A stretch of DNA of 64,000 nt from positions 434,001-498,000 of the forward strand of contig NZ_RBIL01000002.1 in NCBI RefSeq assembly GCF_003633755.1, given 5' to 3'. Shown in pieces: positions 15,423 through 24,544 of this stretch; the stretch's first letter is position 1, and every line of letters starts with the position of its first letter. The notes below the pieces were generated by a model. That model saw only the letters and a program-made list of their open reading frames with translations, had not been told where the DNA came from and did not search any database. The translations under genes and the position numbers were made by a program. The DNA comes from Solirubrobacter pauli. Lineage in GTDB: Bacteria; Actinomycetota; Thermoleophilia; Solirubrobacterales; Solirubrobacteraceae.

Positions 15423-17002
15423 GCGACCGGCTCTTCGACCGGCGTGAGCTCGTCCGTCCACCACTGCGGGTCGGTCCGGCCCGCGAAGTCGCGGAACGTC
15501 TCGCCCTCGGCGTGGTGCGTCTCGTAGAGGGTGAAGATCCGCAGCAGCGTGTCGTTGAGCTCCCAGTTCGGGACCTTCTTGATCACGACGTCGCCGAACT
15601 TGGGGTCGGGGCCGAGGCGGCCGCCGATCCGGATGTCCATCGCCTCGACGAACTCGCCGTCGACCTTCTTGAGCACGCCCTCGATGCCGACGTCGGCGAT
15701 CTGGTGCTGCGCGCAGCTCGACGAGCAGCCGGCGAAGTGCAGGCGGAAGTCGTCGCCGTGGCCGTTCGGCCGCACGTGCTCGTCCAGGAACTTGGCGATC
15801 TCCACCGCCGGGCCCTTGGTGTGGACCTTGGCCAGACCGCAGTACTCCTTGCCCGTGCACGTCTGCAGGCCGCGCTGGAAGAGCGTGGGGGTGGGGGTGA
15901 GCTCGCCGATCAGCGGCTCGAGCAGCAACCCGTCCACCTTGTCCGCCGGGATCCACGGCAGCAGCACGTTCTGCTGGTGGGTGAGGCGGAGGGCGTCGTC
16001 GGGGCGCGCGCCGTAGGTGCGGGCGAGCTCGGTCAGCTCGAGCAGCTGCGCGGCCTTCAGGCGGCCGACCGGCACGACGAGGCCGACCGTGCGGAAGGCG
16101 TCGTCGGACTGGGGGAGGACGCCGATGTGGTCCTCGCCCGGGCCGGGCGGCTTGGGCACGCCGCGGCGCAGCGGCCGGCCGACGCGGCGCTCGAGCTCTT
16201 CGCGCAGCGCCTCGGGCCCGACGCGGTCCACGAGGAACTTCAGGCGCGCCTTGCCGCGCGCCTTCCGGTTCTCCTCGGCGTCGCGGAAGATGCCGGTCAT
16301 CCCCTCGATGACCTCCGGGGCCTCCTCCGGCGTGACGAAGACGTCCATCCAGCGCGCGAAGCGCGGCTGCGTGGACAGGCCGCCGCCGACGCGCAGGTTG
16401 AAGCCGCGCGTGCCGTCGTCGGCGATCGCGCCCGAGAGCGCGATGTCGTTGATCAGGCCGCGGGCGCAGTCCTCGGCGCAGCCCGTCACGGAGATCTTGT
16501 ACTTGCGCGGGAGGTTCGAGTAGAGCTTGTTGTCCAGGAAGTGCTCGTGGATCGCCTCGGCGGTGGCGTAGCCGTCGACGACCTCGTCATGCGCGAGGCC
16601 GGACAGCGTGCAGCCGACGACGTTGCGGGTGATGTCGCCGCAGGCCCCCGAGCTCGTCAGCCCGACGCGGTCGAGGCGGGCGAAGATCTCCGGGATGTGC
16701 TCGAGCCGGATCCAGTGGATCTGGAAGCACTGGCGCGTCGTGCAGTCGATCACGCCGCGACCGAACTCCTCGGCGATGCCGGCCATCACCTCGGCCTGCT
16801 CGAGGCTCAGCTTGCCCTGGATGACCTTCGTCCGGAGCATGAAGTGCCCGTCGCCGGTGTTGTGCGCGTAGAGCCCGTACCACTTGAGCAGGCCGACGTG
16901 GTCGGGGCTCAGCGTCTCCCACCCCTCGCGCGCGGCGCGGAGCAGCTCGGGCAGTACGTCGAGGCCGTCAGTCTCGGCCTTAATGCGTTCGATCTTGCTC
17001 AT
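15419..17002 (-). CDS. sir: Ferredoxin-type sulfite (or nitrite) reductase, sirohaem/4Fe-4S
   Basis: The 527-residue protein has the duplicated nitrite/sulfite-reductase half domains. Siroheme/4Fe-4S ligands are visible as TCTGKEYC and AGCSSSC (CX5C...CX3C) at about 380-440. TGCAEDCARG at about 190 and the RQCFQIHW segment at about 95 are also typical. Position at the head of the cysH-cysD-cysN operon argues for sulfite to sulfide; sequence alone does not fully exclude nitrite reductase. The ATG at 17002 begins MSKIER and lies after an AT-rich intergenic region that likely holds the operon promoter. Confidence 0.9.
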   Translation of the reverse strand: MSKIERIKAETDGLDVLPELLRAAREGWETLSPDHVGLLKWYGLYAHNTGDGHFMLRTKVIQGKLSLEQAEVMAGIAEEFGRGVIDCTTRQCFQIHWIRLEHIPEIFARLDRVGLTSSGACGDITRNVVGCTLSGLAHDEVVDGYATAEAIHEHFLDNKLYSNLPRKYKISVTGCAEDCARGLINDIALSGAIADDGTRGFNLRVGGGLSTQPRFARWMDVFVTPEEAPEVIEGMTGIFRDAEENRKARGKARLKFLVDRVGPEALREELERRVGRPLRRGVPKPPGPGEDHIGVLPQSDDAFRTVGLVVPVGRLKAAQLLELTELARTYGARPDDALRLTHQQNVLLPWIPADKVDGLLLEPLIGELTPTPTLFQRGLQTCTGKEYCGLAKVHTKGPAVEIAKFLDEHVRPNGHGDDFRLHFAGCSSSCAQHQIADVGIEGVLKKVDGEFVEAMDIRIGGRLGPDPKFGDVVIKKVPNWELNDTLLRIFTLYETHHAEGETFRDFAGRTDPQWWTDELTPVEEPVA

Positions 17003-17040
17003 GGGGTTCCCCGAAGGTACCCGCCGGAGGAGCAAATCAC

Positions 17041-17100
17041 AAGGAATCGGATCAGGATTAAGTTGATTCTTTCCCGATCGCCTTTGTCGAGTTTATACCA
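17041..17100. promoter_or_regulatory. AT-rich divergent promoter region with an imperfect inverted repeat
   Basis: Between sir (leftward, start 17002) and the first PAS gene (rightward, start 17141) lies the least GC-rich stretch of this part of the window. It contains AAGGAATC (17041-17048) and GATTCTTT (17065-17072), an inverted repeat matching at 7 of 8 positions. A TATACC-like element follows at about 17094 for rightward transcription, and TATAAA can be read on the other strand. The repeat is a candidate operator for sulfur control; the regulator is unknown. Confidence 0.4.
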
Positions 17101-17140
17101 GGGAACGGCCTGGCGCGCGAACCGGCCAGAATCCCGGGCG

Positions 17141-18157
17141 ATGGCGCTGATCGCATCGGCCCGGGAACGCCCGTTCGGCGCCGACGAGCTCTTCATGTGG
17201 ACCACGGACCCGGCCGGGCGCTTCGTCGCGGCCGACGCCGTGTTCGCGCGGTTGACGGGCTACGGGCGGGAGGCGATGCAGGGGCAGACGCACGCGTTCG
17301 TCCGGCACCCGGCGATGCCGGTCGCGCTGCTGCCGCCCCAGCCGGGGCCGATGTACGTCCGCTACCTCGCCGAGGACGGGGCGAGCTTCTGGGCGCTCGT
17401 CCTGAGCGTGCCGGTGGCCGCGGGGGTGGCCGGGGTCGGCTTCAAGCCGGCCGGCGCGCCGTTCGATGCCGCGCGCGAGCGGCTGCAGGCGGCGCGCGAG
17501 GCGGAGCTGGCGGGGGAGGCGGTCGCCGTGCCCGACTTCCGCGCGGCGTTCGTGGCCGAGATGTCCGCGCGACCGGCGGCGCGGGACGCCGAGCTCGAAG
17601 CCGCCGCGCGGCGGCTCGCTCGCCTGGACGAGGCGTTCGCCGGCGCGGAGCGCAAGCGCGCGTTCGTGGAGGAGCTGGCGGAATCGATCCGGCTGTTCGC
17701 GTTGAACGCGATCCTGGCCGCGCACCGGCTGGCCGACTCGGCGGCGATCGGCGCGGTCGCCGGGCTGCTGCAGACGCGGTCCGACGCGGCCGTCCCGGAC
17801 CTGCTCGCGCTCAGCGGCGAGATCGAGCGGGTGGCGGCGGCGCACGCGGAGGCGCGGTTCGCGGTCGCGGCCGCGCAGCTCCTGGCCGCGCACCCCCAGA
17901 CGGGGGAGGCCGCGGCGGTGGCGCGCGCGGCCGTCGCGCGGACCGTCGGGACGCTGGACGCGGCGCTCGAGCAGCTCGGCGCGGCGGTGGCGACGATCGA
18001 CGGCCACTTCAAGACGATCCGCTTTCTCGAGCTGCAGGGCCGAATCGAGGCCGCCCGGGCGACGGACACCGGGCACGTGCTGACGCTCTTCGAGGAGATC
18101 GGACGTCAGGTACGGCTCGCCGGTGCCGAGCTCGCCGCGTTCGGGGCGCTGCGCTGA
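17141..18157 (+). CDS. Aer-like PAS protein with degenerate signalling domain (paralogue 1)
   Basis: The 338-residue protein starts with an Aer-type PAS (about residues 8-110: ELFMWTTDPAGRF, LTGYGREAMQGQTHAFVRHP). It is followed by helical segments with two stretches that resemble decayed chemoreceptor tips: RLFALNAILAAHRLAD (about 186) and FLELQGRIEAARATDTG (about 290). No transmembrane segment, HAMP or methylation-type region is evident. Compared with the next gene it lacks most of the region after HPxMP that contributes to the flavin pocket in Aer. It may be a cytoplasmic redox or energy sensor that does not use the standard CheA/CheW interface. The ATG at 17141 is the first start fitting the PAS N-terminus. 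Confidence 0.7.
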   Translation: MALIASARERPFGADELFMWTTDPAGRFVAADAVFARLTGYGREAMQGQTHAFVRHPAMPVALLPPQPGPMYVRYLAEDGASFWALVLSVPVAAGVAGVGFKPAGAPFDAARERLQAAREAELAGEAVAVPDFRAAFVAEMSARPAARDAELEAAARRLARLDEAFAGAERKRAFVEELAESIRLFALNAILAAHRLADSAAIGAVAGLLQTRSDAAVPDLLALSGEIERVAAAHAEARFAVAAAQLLAAHPQTGEAAAVARAAVARTVGTLDAALEQLGAAVATIDGHFKTIRFLELQGRIEAARATDTGHVLTLFEEIGRQVRLAGAELAAFGALR

Positions 18158-18200
18158 CGCGTCAAGAACGGCCGCGCGACGGCCGACTATCCGGGGCACC

Positions 18201-19538
18201 ATGAGTGCCGAGCGTCCCTTCGACATCGACGAGCTCTTCGTGTCCACGACGGACCGCAAGGGCCACATCCGCATGACCAACCACGTCTTCGTGCGGGTCA
18301 GTGGCTACGAGCGCGACGAGTTGATCGGGCGAGCGCACAACGTCATCCGCCACCCGGACATGCCGCGCTCGGTCTTCCGGCTCTTCTGGCAGTTCCTCGA
18401 AGCGGGCAACCCGGTCGCGGCGTACGTCAAGAACCTCGCGAAGGACGGCGCGCACTACTGGGTCATGGCGATCGCGATCCCGGCCGGCGAGGGCTACCTG
18501 TCCGTGCGCCTGAAGCCGACGTCGCCGCTGTTCACGCTCGCCCAGGAGATCTACGCCGACGTCCGCGCGGTCGAGGAGTCCGTCGAGGGCGGCGACCCGC
18601 GCATGCGCAAGGCCTCGATCGAGGCCGGCGCCGAGCGGCTGACGGCGCGGCTCGCCCAGGCCGGGCACGACACCTACGAGTCCTTCATGCGCGCGGCGTT
18701 CAGCGCCGAGGTCGCGGCCCGCGACGCCGCCCTGGCGGGCGTGTCGCGCGAGCTCGACCTGAAGGGCGCCGAGCCCGGCCTGCGTGCCGTCGGCGAGGCG
18801 TCGCAGAGCACCGTCGAGATGCTGCACGCGCTCGGGGAGCGCCTCGCGGGCCACGGCACGCTCTCGGAGTCCCTCAAGCGCAAGTCCGGGTTCGTCGAGG
18901 AGCTGGCGGAGTCGATCCGCCTGTTCTCGCTGAACGCGATCCTCGCGGCCGACCGGCTCGGCGACGGTCGCGCGCTGGGCGCCGTCGCGTCGCTGCTGCG
19001 CACCCGCTCCGACGCCGCCGCGCCCGAGATCCTCACCCTCGGCACCGAGCTCGAGCAGGCCGTCACGCTCCTCAGCGAGACCTCGTTCCGCGCCGCCGCG
19101 GGCAAGATCCAGACCGAGATGATGGCCGCGTTCGTCGGCGAGCTGCTCGACGCGAGCATGTCCACCGCGGACGCTGCACCGCAGCTGCGCCTGCTGGCCC
19201 AGGCCGTGGCCGAGGCGAGCACCGCCGTCTGCACCTCGATGGCCGACGTCGACACCGTGCTCGACCGCCTGGCGGGCGTGTCGCAGACCGTCGAGCGCCA
19301 TCTGAGCGTCATCCGCGCCCTGGAGGTCAACGGTCGCATCGAGGCCGCCCGTGCCGCCGACACCGAGCAGGTCCGCGTTCTCTTCGAGGAGATCGGCAAG
19401 CAGGTCGAAGCCGCCGGCACCGAGCTGCAGGACTTCTCCGCCCTCGGTGATCGCGAGGACCGCGACGACGGCCGCGCGGCGCGCGAGTCGGCGGGCCACG
19501 TCGCGGCCGTCCAGTCGGCCGTGGCCGCGCTCGCATAG
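18201..19538 (+). CDS. Aer-like PAS protein with degenerate signalling domain (paralogue 2)
   Basis: The 445-residue paralogue of the preceding gene follows after 43 nt. The PAS (about 8-115) keeps the Aer hallmarks FVSTTDRKGHIRMTN, SGYERDELIGRAHNVIRHP, DMP and a Trp-containing segment, so FAD binding is plausible. A helical region has a tip-like block RLFSLNAILAADRLGDG (about 240) and a second one ALEVNGRIEAARAADTEQ (about 375). Both align loosely with the canonical [15 protein letters not shown] tip of the MCPs in this window, but neither retains it in full. There are no membrane segments. A soluble aerotaxis- or redox-sensor role is inferred from the PAS. Confidence 0.75.
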   Translation: MSAERPFDIDELFVSTTDRKGHIRMTNHVFVRVSGYERDELIGRAHNVIRHPDMPRSVFRLFWQFLEAGNPVAAYVKNLAKDGAHYWVMAIAIPAGEGYLSVRLKPTSPLFTLAQEIYADVRAVEESVEGGDPRMRKASIEAGAERLTARLAQAGHDTYESFMRAAFSAEVAARDAALAGVSRELDLKGAEPGLRAVGEASQSTVEMLHALGERLAGHGTLSESLKRKSGFVEELAESIRLFSLNAILAADRLGDGRALGAVASLLRTRSDAAAPEILTLGTELEQAVTLLSETSFRAAAGKIQTEMMAAFVGELLDASMSTADAAPQLRLLAQAVAEASTAVCTSMADVDTVLDRLAGVSQTVERHLSVIRALEVNGRIEAARAADTEQVRVLFEEIGKQVEAAGTELQDFSALGDREDRDDGRAARESAGHVAAVQSAVAALA

Positions 19539-19561
19539 CCCCCCGAGCCGGACGCTATGCG
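19532..19561. terminator. Hairpin between convergent PAS and helicase genes
   Basis: CGCATAG (19532-19538) and CTATGCG (19555-19561) are a perfect 7-bp inverted repeat with a C-rich 16-nt loop. The left arm includes the TAG stop of the PAS gene. It could terminate transcription from both sides; no U-tract follows. Confidence 0.4.
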
Positions 19562-19585
19562 CGCGCGAACTGCCGACTCGCGACG

Positions 19586-21769
19586 CTAGTCGAACAACGA
19601 GTCCGGCGACACCGTCAGCCGGCGCGCGGTCACGATCGGCGCCCCGCGGGGGTTCAGCGGGTCGTCGGGCAACCGCGTGACGTCGCAGCACGCCAGCACC
19701 TCGGGCGTGAGGAAGCGCGACGGCTTGCCGTAGCCGTGCGCGTCGTCGAACCCGCGCGGGCGGTGGTGGTAGCGGACCGGCACGTACATCGACAGCGTGC
19801 GCCGCGCGCGGGTCATCCCGACGTAGAGCAGGCGGCGCTCCTCGTCGATCTGCTCGCTCGTGCCCGCGGCCATGTCGGCGGGGAAGTTGCCGTCGTAGAC
19901 CGCCAGCACGTGGACGTGGTCCCACTCGAGGCCCTTGGCGCTGTGGATCGTCGACAGCGTCAAATAGTCCTCGTCGAGATGTGGCGGCTGCGCGAGGTCG
20001 GCGCTCGACTGCGGCGGGTCCAGCACGAGCTCGGCGACGAAGTGGCGCGGATCGTTGGCCTGGTGCGCGGCCGCGACGAGCTGGTCGAGGTCCTGGACAC
20101 GCACGCCGCCGTCGGGGTAGCGCGCCTTCACGAGCGGCGCGAGCACCTCGCGCAGCCCTTCGGCGCGTGGACCGGCGCGCTGCTCGTCGCGGGCGACGGC
20201 GAGCGCGGCGATCAGCGCGTCCGCGCTCGCGCGGGTGGCCGACGGGATGACCTCGCGCGCCGCGGGCCACGCCGCGAGCCGGTCGGGCACGGCCGCCAGC
20301 CGGCCTTCGCCCGCCTCGTCACGAGCGCTCGCCGACAGGCCGCGCCGGGTGGCCGCGCCGCCCGCGTCAGCCGCCTCGCTCGGCTCGCCGGCGCCACGCG
20401 CGTCGTCGCCGGCCATCACCGCCATGGCCTTGCGTGCGCTCGCCGGGCCGAGACCCTCGACGAGCTGCAGGACGCGGAACCACGCGATGTCGTCGCCGCC
20501 GTTGTCGGCCAGGCGGAGCAGCGCCACGAAGTCCTTCACGTGCGCCGCCTCGAGGTACTTCAGGCCGCCGTACTTGACGTACGGGATCTTCCTCCTGAGC
20601 AGCTCGAGCTCCAGCGCGTCGCTGTCGTGGGACGTGCGGGCGAGCACGGCCTGGTCGCGCAGGTCGGAGCCGTTCTCGCGCGCCTCCAGCACCCGGTTCG
20701 CGACCTCCTCGGCCTGCGCCGCCTCATCGCGGATGTGGACCACGCGGGGGCGGACGCCGCCCGGGCGGTCGGCCCGCAGGCGCTTGGGGAAGGCACGCGT
20801 GGCCTGGGCGGCGAGCTCGTTGGCCGCGTCCAGCACGGGCTGCGTCGAGCGGTAGTTGCGCTCGAGCGTCACGACGCGCGTGCCCGGGAAGTGCTCCGGG
20901 AAGTCGAGGATGTGCCCGGCCGACGCGGAGCGGAAGCCGTAGATGGCCTGGAAGTCGTCGCCGACCGCGGTCACGTCGCAGCCGAAGCCGCCGAGCGCCT
21001 GCGCGAGGTCCACCTGGAGCCCGTTGACGTCCTGGTACTCGTCGATCAGCACGTGGTCGAACGACGAGGCCAGGCGCGGCCCGATCACCTCGTCGCGCGC
21101 CAGCGCCCGCCACATCAGCAGCAGGTCGTCGAGGTCGATCACGCCCAGCGACTTCTTGCGCGCCGTGTACTCGCGGAACAGCGCGCTGATCGCCTCGCGG
21201 TGGTCCTCCACCCACGGGAAGTGCTCCGCGATCACACCCGACAGCGGCTGCTGCGCGTTGACCGTGCGCGAGTAGATGTCCAGCAGCGTCCCCTTCTTCG
21301 GGAACCGCGTGCGGGCCTTCGCGTGGCCGGCCTCCTCGCGCAGGAGGTCCAGCACGTCGGCCGCGTCGCCCGCGTCCAGCACGCCGAACCCACCCGGCAG
21401 GCCGAGCGCCGCGGCGTGCCTTCGCACCAACCGGTGCGCGACCGAGTGGAACGTGCCGCCGAGGACGCGTGAGGACGCCGGCACGAGCCCCCGCGCGCGC
21501 TGCAGCATCTCCCGCGAGGCCCGACGCGTGAAGGTCAGCAGCAGGATCCGCTCCGAAGGGACGCCCTCGGCCACGAGCCACGCGACGCGCGCGCAGAGCG
21601 TGGTCGTCTTGCCCGTGCCCGCCCCCGCGAGGATCAGCAGCGGGCCGCCCGTGTGGGTCGCCGCCGCCCGCTGCTCGTCGTTGAGCTCCTCGAGCCAGTG
21701 CCGCTCGCTCGTCTCCGCCAAGACCGCCATCGGACGAGCAACGCTATTTGCGGGATCGGACGACTCCAT
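19586..21769 (-). CDS. UvrD/PcrA/Rep-type superfamily 1 DNA helicase
   Basis: The 727-residue protein is an ATP-dependent 3'-5' helicase. Motifs in order: Q-motif LNDEQRAA (about 29-36), Walker A AGAGTGKTT (48-56), TFTRRAS, GTFHS, DEYQDVN Walker B (about 243), GDDFQAIYGFR, LERNYRS, TIHSAKGLEWDHV and the VGMTRARRTL motif VI. An Ala/Gly-rich insertion is present at about 460-500. UvrD/PcrA proteins work in repair and replication restart. A start at 21730 (MAVLAETSER) is also possible; 21769 is the first ATG. It is divergent from the TetR gene. Confidence 0.9.
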   Translation of the reverse strand: MESSDPANSVARPMAVLAETSERHWLEELNDEQRAAATHTGGPLLILAGAGTGKTTTLCARVAWLVAEGVPSERILLLTFTRRASREMLQRARGLVPASSRVLGGTFHSVAHRLVRRHAAALGLPGGFGVLDAGDAADVLDLLREEAGHAKARTRFPKKGTLLDIYSRTVNAQQPLSGVIAEHFPWVEDHREAISALFREYTARKKSLGVIDLDDLLLMWRALARDEVIGPRLASSFDHVLIDEYQDVNGLQVDLAQALGGFGCDVTAVGDDFQAIYGFRSASAGHILDFPEHFPGTRVVTLERNYRSTQPVLDAANELAAQATRAFPKRLRADRPGGVRPRVVHIRDEAAQAEEVANRVLEARENGSDLRDQAVLARTSHDSDALELELLRRKIPYVKYGGLKYLEAAHVKDFVALLRLADNGGDDIAWFRVLQLVEGLGPASARKAMAVMAGDDARGAGEPSEAADAGGAATRRGLSASARDEAGEGRLAAVPDRLAAWPAAREVIPSATRASADALIAALAVARDEQRAGPRAEGLREVLAPLVKARYPDGGVRVQDLDQLVAAAHQANDPRHFVAELVLDPPQSSADLAQPPHLDEDYLTLSTIHSAKGLEWDHVHVLAVYDGNFPADMAAGTSEQIDEERRLLYVGMTRARRTLSMYVPVRYHHRPRGFDDAHGYGKPSRFLTPEVLACCDVTRLPDDPLNPRGAPIVTARRLTVSPDSLFD

Positions 21770-21800
21770 GCAGCCCTAGCACGGAACCCCTCACCGGTAA

Positions 21801-21806
21801 TAGGAT
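21801..21806 (+). promoter_or_regulatory. Predicted -10 element for the TetR gene
   Basis: TAGGAT ends 8 nt before the ATG at 21815, so a leaderless or near-leaderless transcript is predicted. No convincing -35 is visible. Confidence 0.4.
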
Positions 21807-21814
21807 CGTCGGCG

Positions 21815-22438
21815 ATGGAGGCCCACGTTCGTCCGCTCAGGGCCGACGCCGCTCGCAACCGCGCCCGCGTCCTAGACGCCGCGCGGTCGGCCTTCGCAGA
21901 GGCCGGGCTCGATGTGGGGGTCGAGGAGATCGCCCGCCGCGCCGGCGTCGGCAAAGGCACGCTCTACCGCCGCTTTCCCACGAAGGAGGCGCTCGTCTGC
22001 GCCATCTTCGAGGACATCCTCGTCGACTTCGAGCAGGTGTCGCAGGAGGCACTCTCCGGCGAGGCGGTGGGGGAGGCGTTCGAGCACTTCCTGAAGACCG
22101 CCGGGGTCATGCAGGCCTCCAACCAGGGGTTCTACGACGTCGTCTCGCGCGGCGGGGCGGAGGTGCTGACCCCGGAGCAGCGCGAGCGCTTCCGGGCGGC
22201 GGCCGGCGGGCCGCTGGAGCGCGCCCAGCAGGCCGGTGTGATCCGCGACGACCTCGTGGCCGACGACCTGCTGATGATCTTCCGCATGCTCGGCCCGACG
22301 ACGCGGTCGTTCGAGGGCAAGCACTCGCTCGACGACCACTGGCCGCGCTACCTTGGCCTGCTGCTGGACGCGATGCGCCCCGCGGCCGCGAACCCGCTGC
22401 CCGCGGAGCCCTGGCGGCCGCCCGGCCCGGCGGCTTAA
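21815..22438 (+). CDS. TetR family transcriptional regulator
   Basis: The 207-residue protein has the TetR N-terminal helix-turn-helix at about residues 15-60 (RVLDAARSAFAEAGLDVGVE, IARRAGVGKGTLYRRFPTKE), followed by a helical ligand-binding domain with a SbtR-like C-terminus. The target is unknown; no obvious dependent gene lies downstream, since the next gene is convergent. The ATG at 21815 fits the family start. It is divergent from the helicase gene. Confidence 0.88.
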   Translation: MEAHVRPLRADAARNRARVLDAARSAFAEAGLDVGVEEIARRAGVGKGTLYRRFPTKEALVCAIFEDILVDFEQVSQEALSGEAVGEAFEHFLKTAGVMQASNQGFYDVVSRGGAEVLTPEQRERFRAAAGGPLERAQQAGVIRDDLVADDLLMIFRMLGPTTRSFEGKHSLDDHWPRYLGLLLDAMRPAAANPLPAEPWRPPGPAA

Positions 22439-22441
22439 ACG

Positions 22442-22471
22442 CCGAGCGGCGCCCCGGAGGACGCCGCTCGG
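22442..22471. terminator. Bidirectional terminator-like hairpin
   Basis: CCGAGCGGCG (22442-22451) and CGCCGCTCGG (22462-22471) form a perfect 10-bp stem with a 10-nt loop in the short gap between the convergent TetR and MCP genes. There is no U-tract, as is common in high-GC actinobacteria. Confidence 0.6.
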
Positions 22472-22490
22472 ACGCAACGCGTGACGGGGC

Positions 22491-24347
22491 TTAGACGGGC
22501 TCGCCGACCTTGAAGTGCGAGACGAGCTCGTTGAGCTCCTCGGCGGTCTTGGCCAGGTGCGCCGCGCTCGCCGCGATCTCCTGCGTGGACGCGGAGGTCT
22601 CCTGCGTGGACGCCGAGACCTGCTGGGCGGAAGCCGACGACTGCTCGGCGACCGCGGCCACCTCGCCGACGTCGCCCTCGGCCCGCGCCGAGTCGGACGC
22701 GATCTGCTCGACGGCGGTCGCGATCTCCGCGATCTGGAAGCCGACGCCCTCGACGGCGGCGTCGATCCGCAGGAACGCCTCCCGCGTCTGCTCGACGGTG
22801 TTCACGCCGTCCTCGGTGCGCGCGGCGTTGTCGGCCACGACGCCCACGACCTGGCGCGTCTGCGACTGCATCTCGCCGATCAGGCTGGAGATCTCGGCGG
22901 CCGCGACCTGCGACTCCTCGGCCAGCTTGCGGACCTCCTCGGCGACGACGGCGAAGCCCTTGCCCTGCTCACCGGCGCGGGCGGCCTCGATCGCGGCGTT
23001 GAGGGCGAGCAGGTTGGTCTGCTCGGCCAGCGCGGTGATGGTGCCGACGATGCCGCCGATCTTCTCCGAGCGCGAGGACAGGTCCTCGATCGCGGAGCCG
23101 ACCGACGCCGACGCGTCGGCGACCGAGCGGATGGCGGCCGTGGCCGACTCGGCGGCGGCGACGCCCTCGCGGGCGACCTCGCGGGCCTCGGAGGCGGCAC
23201 GGGCGGTGTCGGACGCGGTCTGCGCGCTCGCCGAGGCGGCCGTGCTGGCCTCCTGGACGGCGACGCGGGTGGACTCGACCATGCGCACCTGGCGCTCGGC
23301 GCCCTGGGCGACGTCGGTCACGGCGTGGGCGATCTCGCCCGCGGCGCGGCCGGCCTCCTCCGAGGAGGACGCGACCTGCTGGGAGGCGGAGCTGACGGAC
23401 TCGGCGGAGCGCGTGACCTCGCCGATCAGGTGCCCGAGCTCCTCGCGCATCGCGCCGTAGGCGCTGATCGAGCGGTCGGCCTTGGCGAGCATGGCGTTGA
23501 AGGTGGTGGCGAGCTGGCCGACCTCGTCGGTGGTGCGGACGTCGATCGGCTCGGTGGTGAGGGTGGCGGTGCGCGTGAAGTCGCCGGCCGCCGCGGCCTC
23601 GAGGCCGTCGGTGAGCGAGGTCAGGTCCTGCTCCTCCAGGCCGCGCAGGCGGGCCATCAGGCCCTTGACGGGGCCGACGACGCTGCGCGTGATCAGCACC
23701 GCGATGCCGGCGGCGACCAGCAGCGAGACGAGCGCGACGAGGAGCAGCGTGCGCGAGGTCGAGCCGGCGCGGGCGGCGACGGCGTCGGCGGTCGCGTCCG
23801 TGCCCTTGTTGACGGCGGCCTGCAGCGCGACGACCTCGGCGGCGAGATCGCCCGTCTGGTCGGAGATCTGCTCGACGTAGAGGGTGCGCGAGCCGTCGCG
23901 CTCCTCGACGGCGTCGACCGTCTCCTGGCGCGAGCGCTTGATCGCCTCGGTGGCGAGCTCGCCCCAGGCGCTGACCGACTTGGCGATGGCGTCGGCCTGC
24001 GTGGCGGCGGGCGTGCCGTCCGTCAGCTTCGACAGCTCGGCGGACTCGGCCTTGGCCTCTTTGAGCATCCGCTCGAAGCTGCCCTGGATCTCGTCCTGGG
24101 TCTTGAGGTCGCCGTCGTAGACGTAGAGGTGCTCGACGGTCTCACGACCGGCACCCTGGAGGTTCTGGCCGAGCTGGCCGGCGACGGCGAGGGACCGCAC
24201 GTCGCGGTCGGAGAGACGCTGCGTGTCGGCCTTGAAGGTTCCGAACGCTTGCGTGGCGAGGATCGTGATCGCCAACATGGCGAACGCGAGGAGGCCGAAG
24301 CCGGCTCCCAGGCGAGCGGCAATCGGCAAGTTGGCGAGGCGTGACAT
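22491..24347 (-). CDS. Methyl-accepting chemotaxis protein (4-helix-bundle sensor, HAMP)
   Basis: The 618-residue chemoreceptor has a first transmembrane helix at about 12-32, a periplasmic or extracellular helical sensor (about 33-197) of the 4HB_MCP type, a second transmembrane helix at about 198-218, HAMP with [19 protein letters not shown], and a long coiled signalling domain. The CheA/CheW-contacting tip is fully canonical ([20 protein letters not shown], starting at residue 442). The C-terminus (HFKVGEPV) has no NWETF-like CheR tether. The ligand cannot be inferred. The downstream hairpin suggests a monocistronic unit. Confidence 0.93.
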   Translation of the reverse strand: MSRLANLPIAARLGAGFGLLAFAMLAITILATQAFGTFKADTQRLSDRDVRSLAVAGQLGQNLQGAGRETVEHLYVYDGDLKTQDEIQGSFERMLKEAKAESAELSKLTDGTPAATQADAIAKSVSAWGELATEAIKRSRQETVDAVEERDGSRTLYVEQISDQTGDLAAEVVALQAAVNKGTDATADAVAARAGSTSRTLLLVALVSLLVAAGIAVLITRSVVGPVKGLMARLRGLEEQDLTSLTDGLEAAAAGDFTRTATLTTEPIDVRTTDEVGQLATTFNAMLAKADRSISAYGAMREELGHLIGEVTRSAESVSSASQQVASSSEEAGRAAGEIAHAVTDVAQGAERQVRMVESTRVAVQEASTAASASAQTASDTARAASEAREVAREGVAAAESATAAIRSVADASASVGSAIEDLSSRSEKIGGIVGTITALAEQTNLLALNAAIEAARAGEQGKGFAVVAEEVRKLAEESQVAAAEISSLIGEMQSQTRQVVGVVADNAARTEDGVNTVEQTREAFLRIDAAVEGVGFQIAEIATAVEQIASDSARAEGDVGEVAAVAEQSSASAQQVSASTQETSASTQEIAASAAHLAKTAEELNELVSHFKVGEPV

Positions 24348-24544
24348 GGTTCTGTCATCGGCCTGACGATCGACGGATTGATGAGACGCCCCTCATTCGG
24401 GGGACTTGTGGCGCATCCGCGTTCTCCAGGCAAAAACCGCCCAGTCGGCGGCCCCTGACGCGAAATGGCCGACGGGTCCGGTGATCAACCAGGCGGCGAA
24501 GCGCTCAGACATGGCCCTGGTTTGTATCGTTGACCGCCGCTCTC

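Noticed and set aside
15512-17140. Long rightward open frame leading into the first PAS gene
   Set aside because: It is antisense to sir; the PAS domain begins at 17141 and no similarity precedes it.
19539-19590. C-rich loop in the hairpin after the PAS gene considered as a 6C-type actinobacterial RNA
   Set aside because: Only one C-rich hairpin is present and it overlaps a stop codon; 6C RNA needs two stem-loops with C-rich loops.
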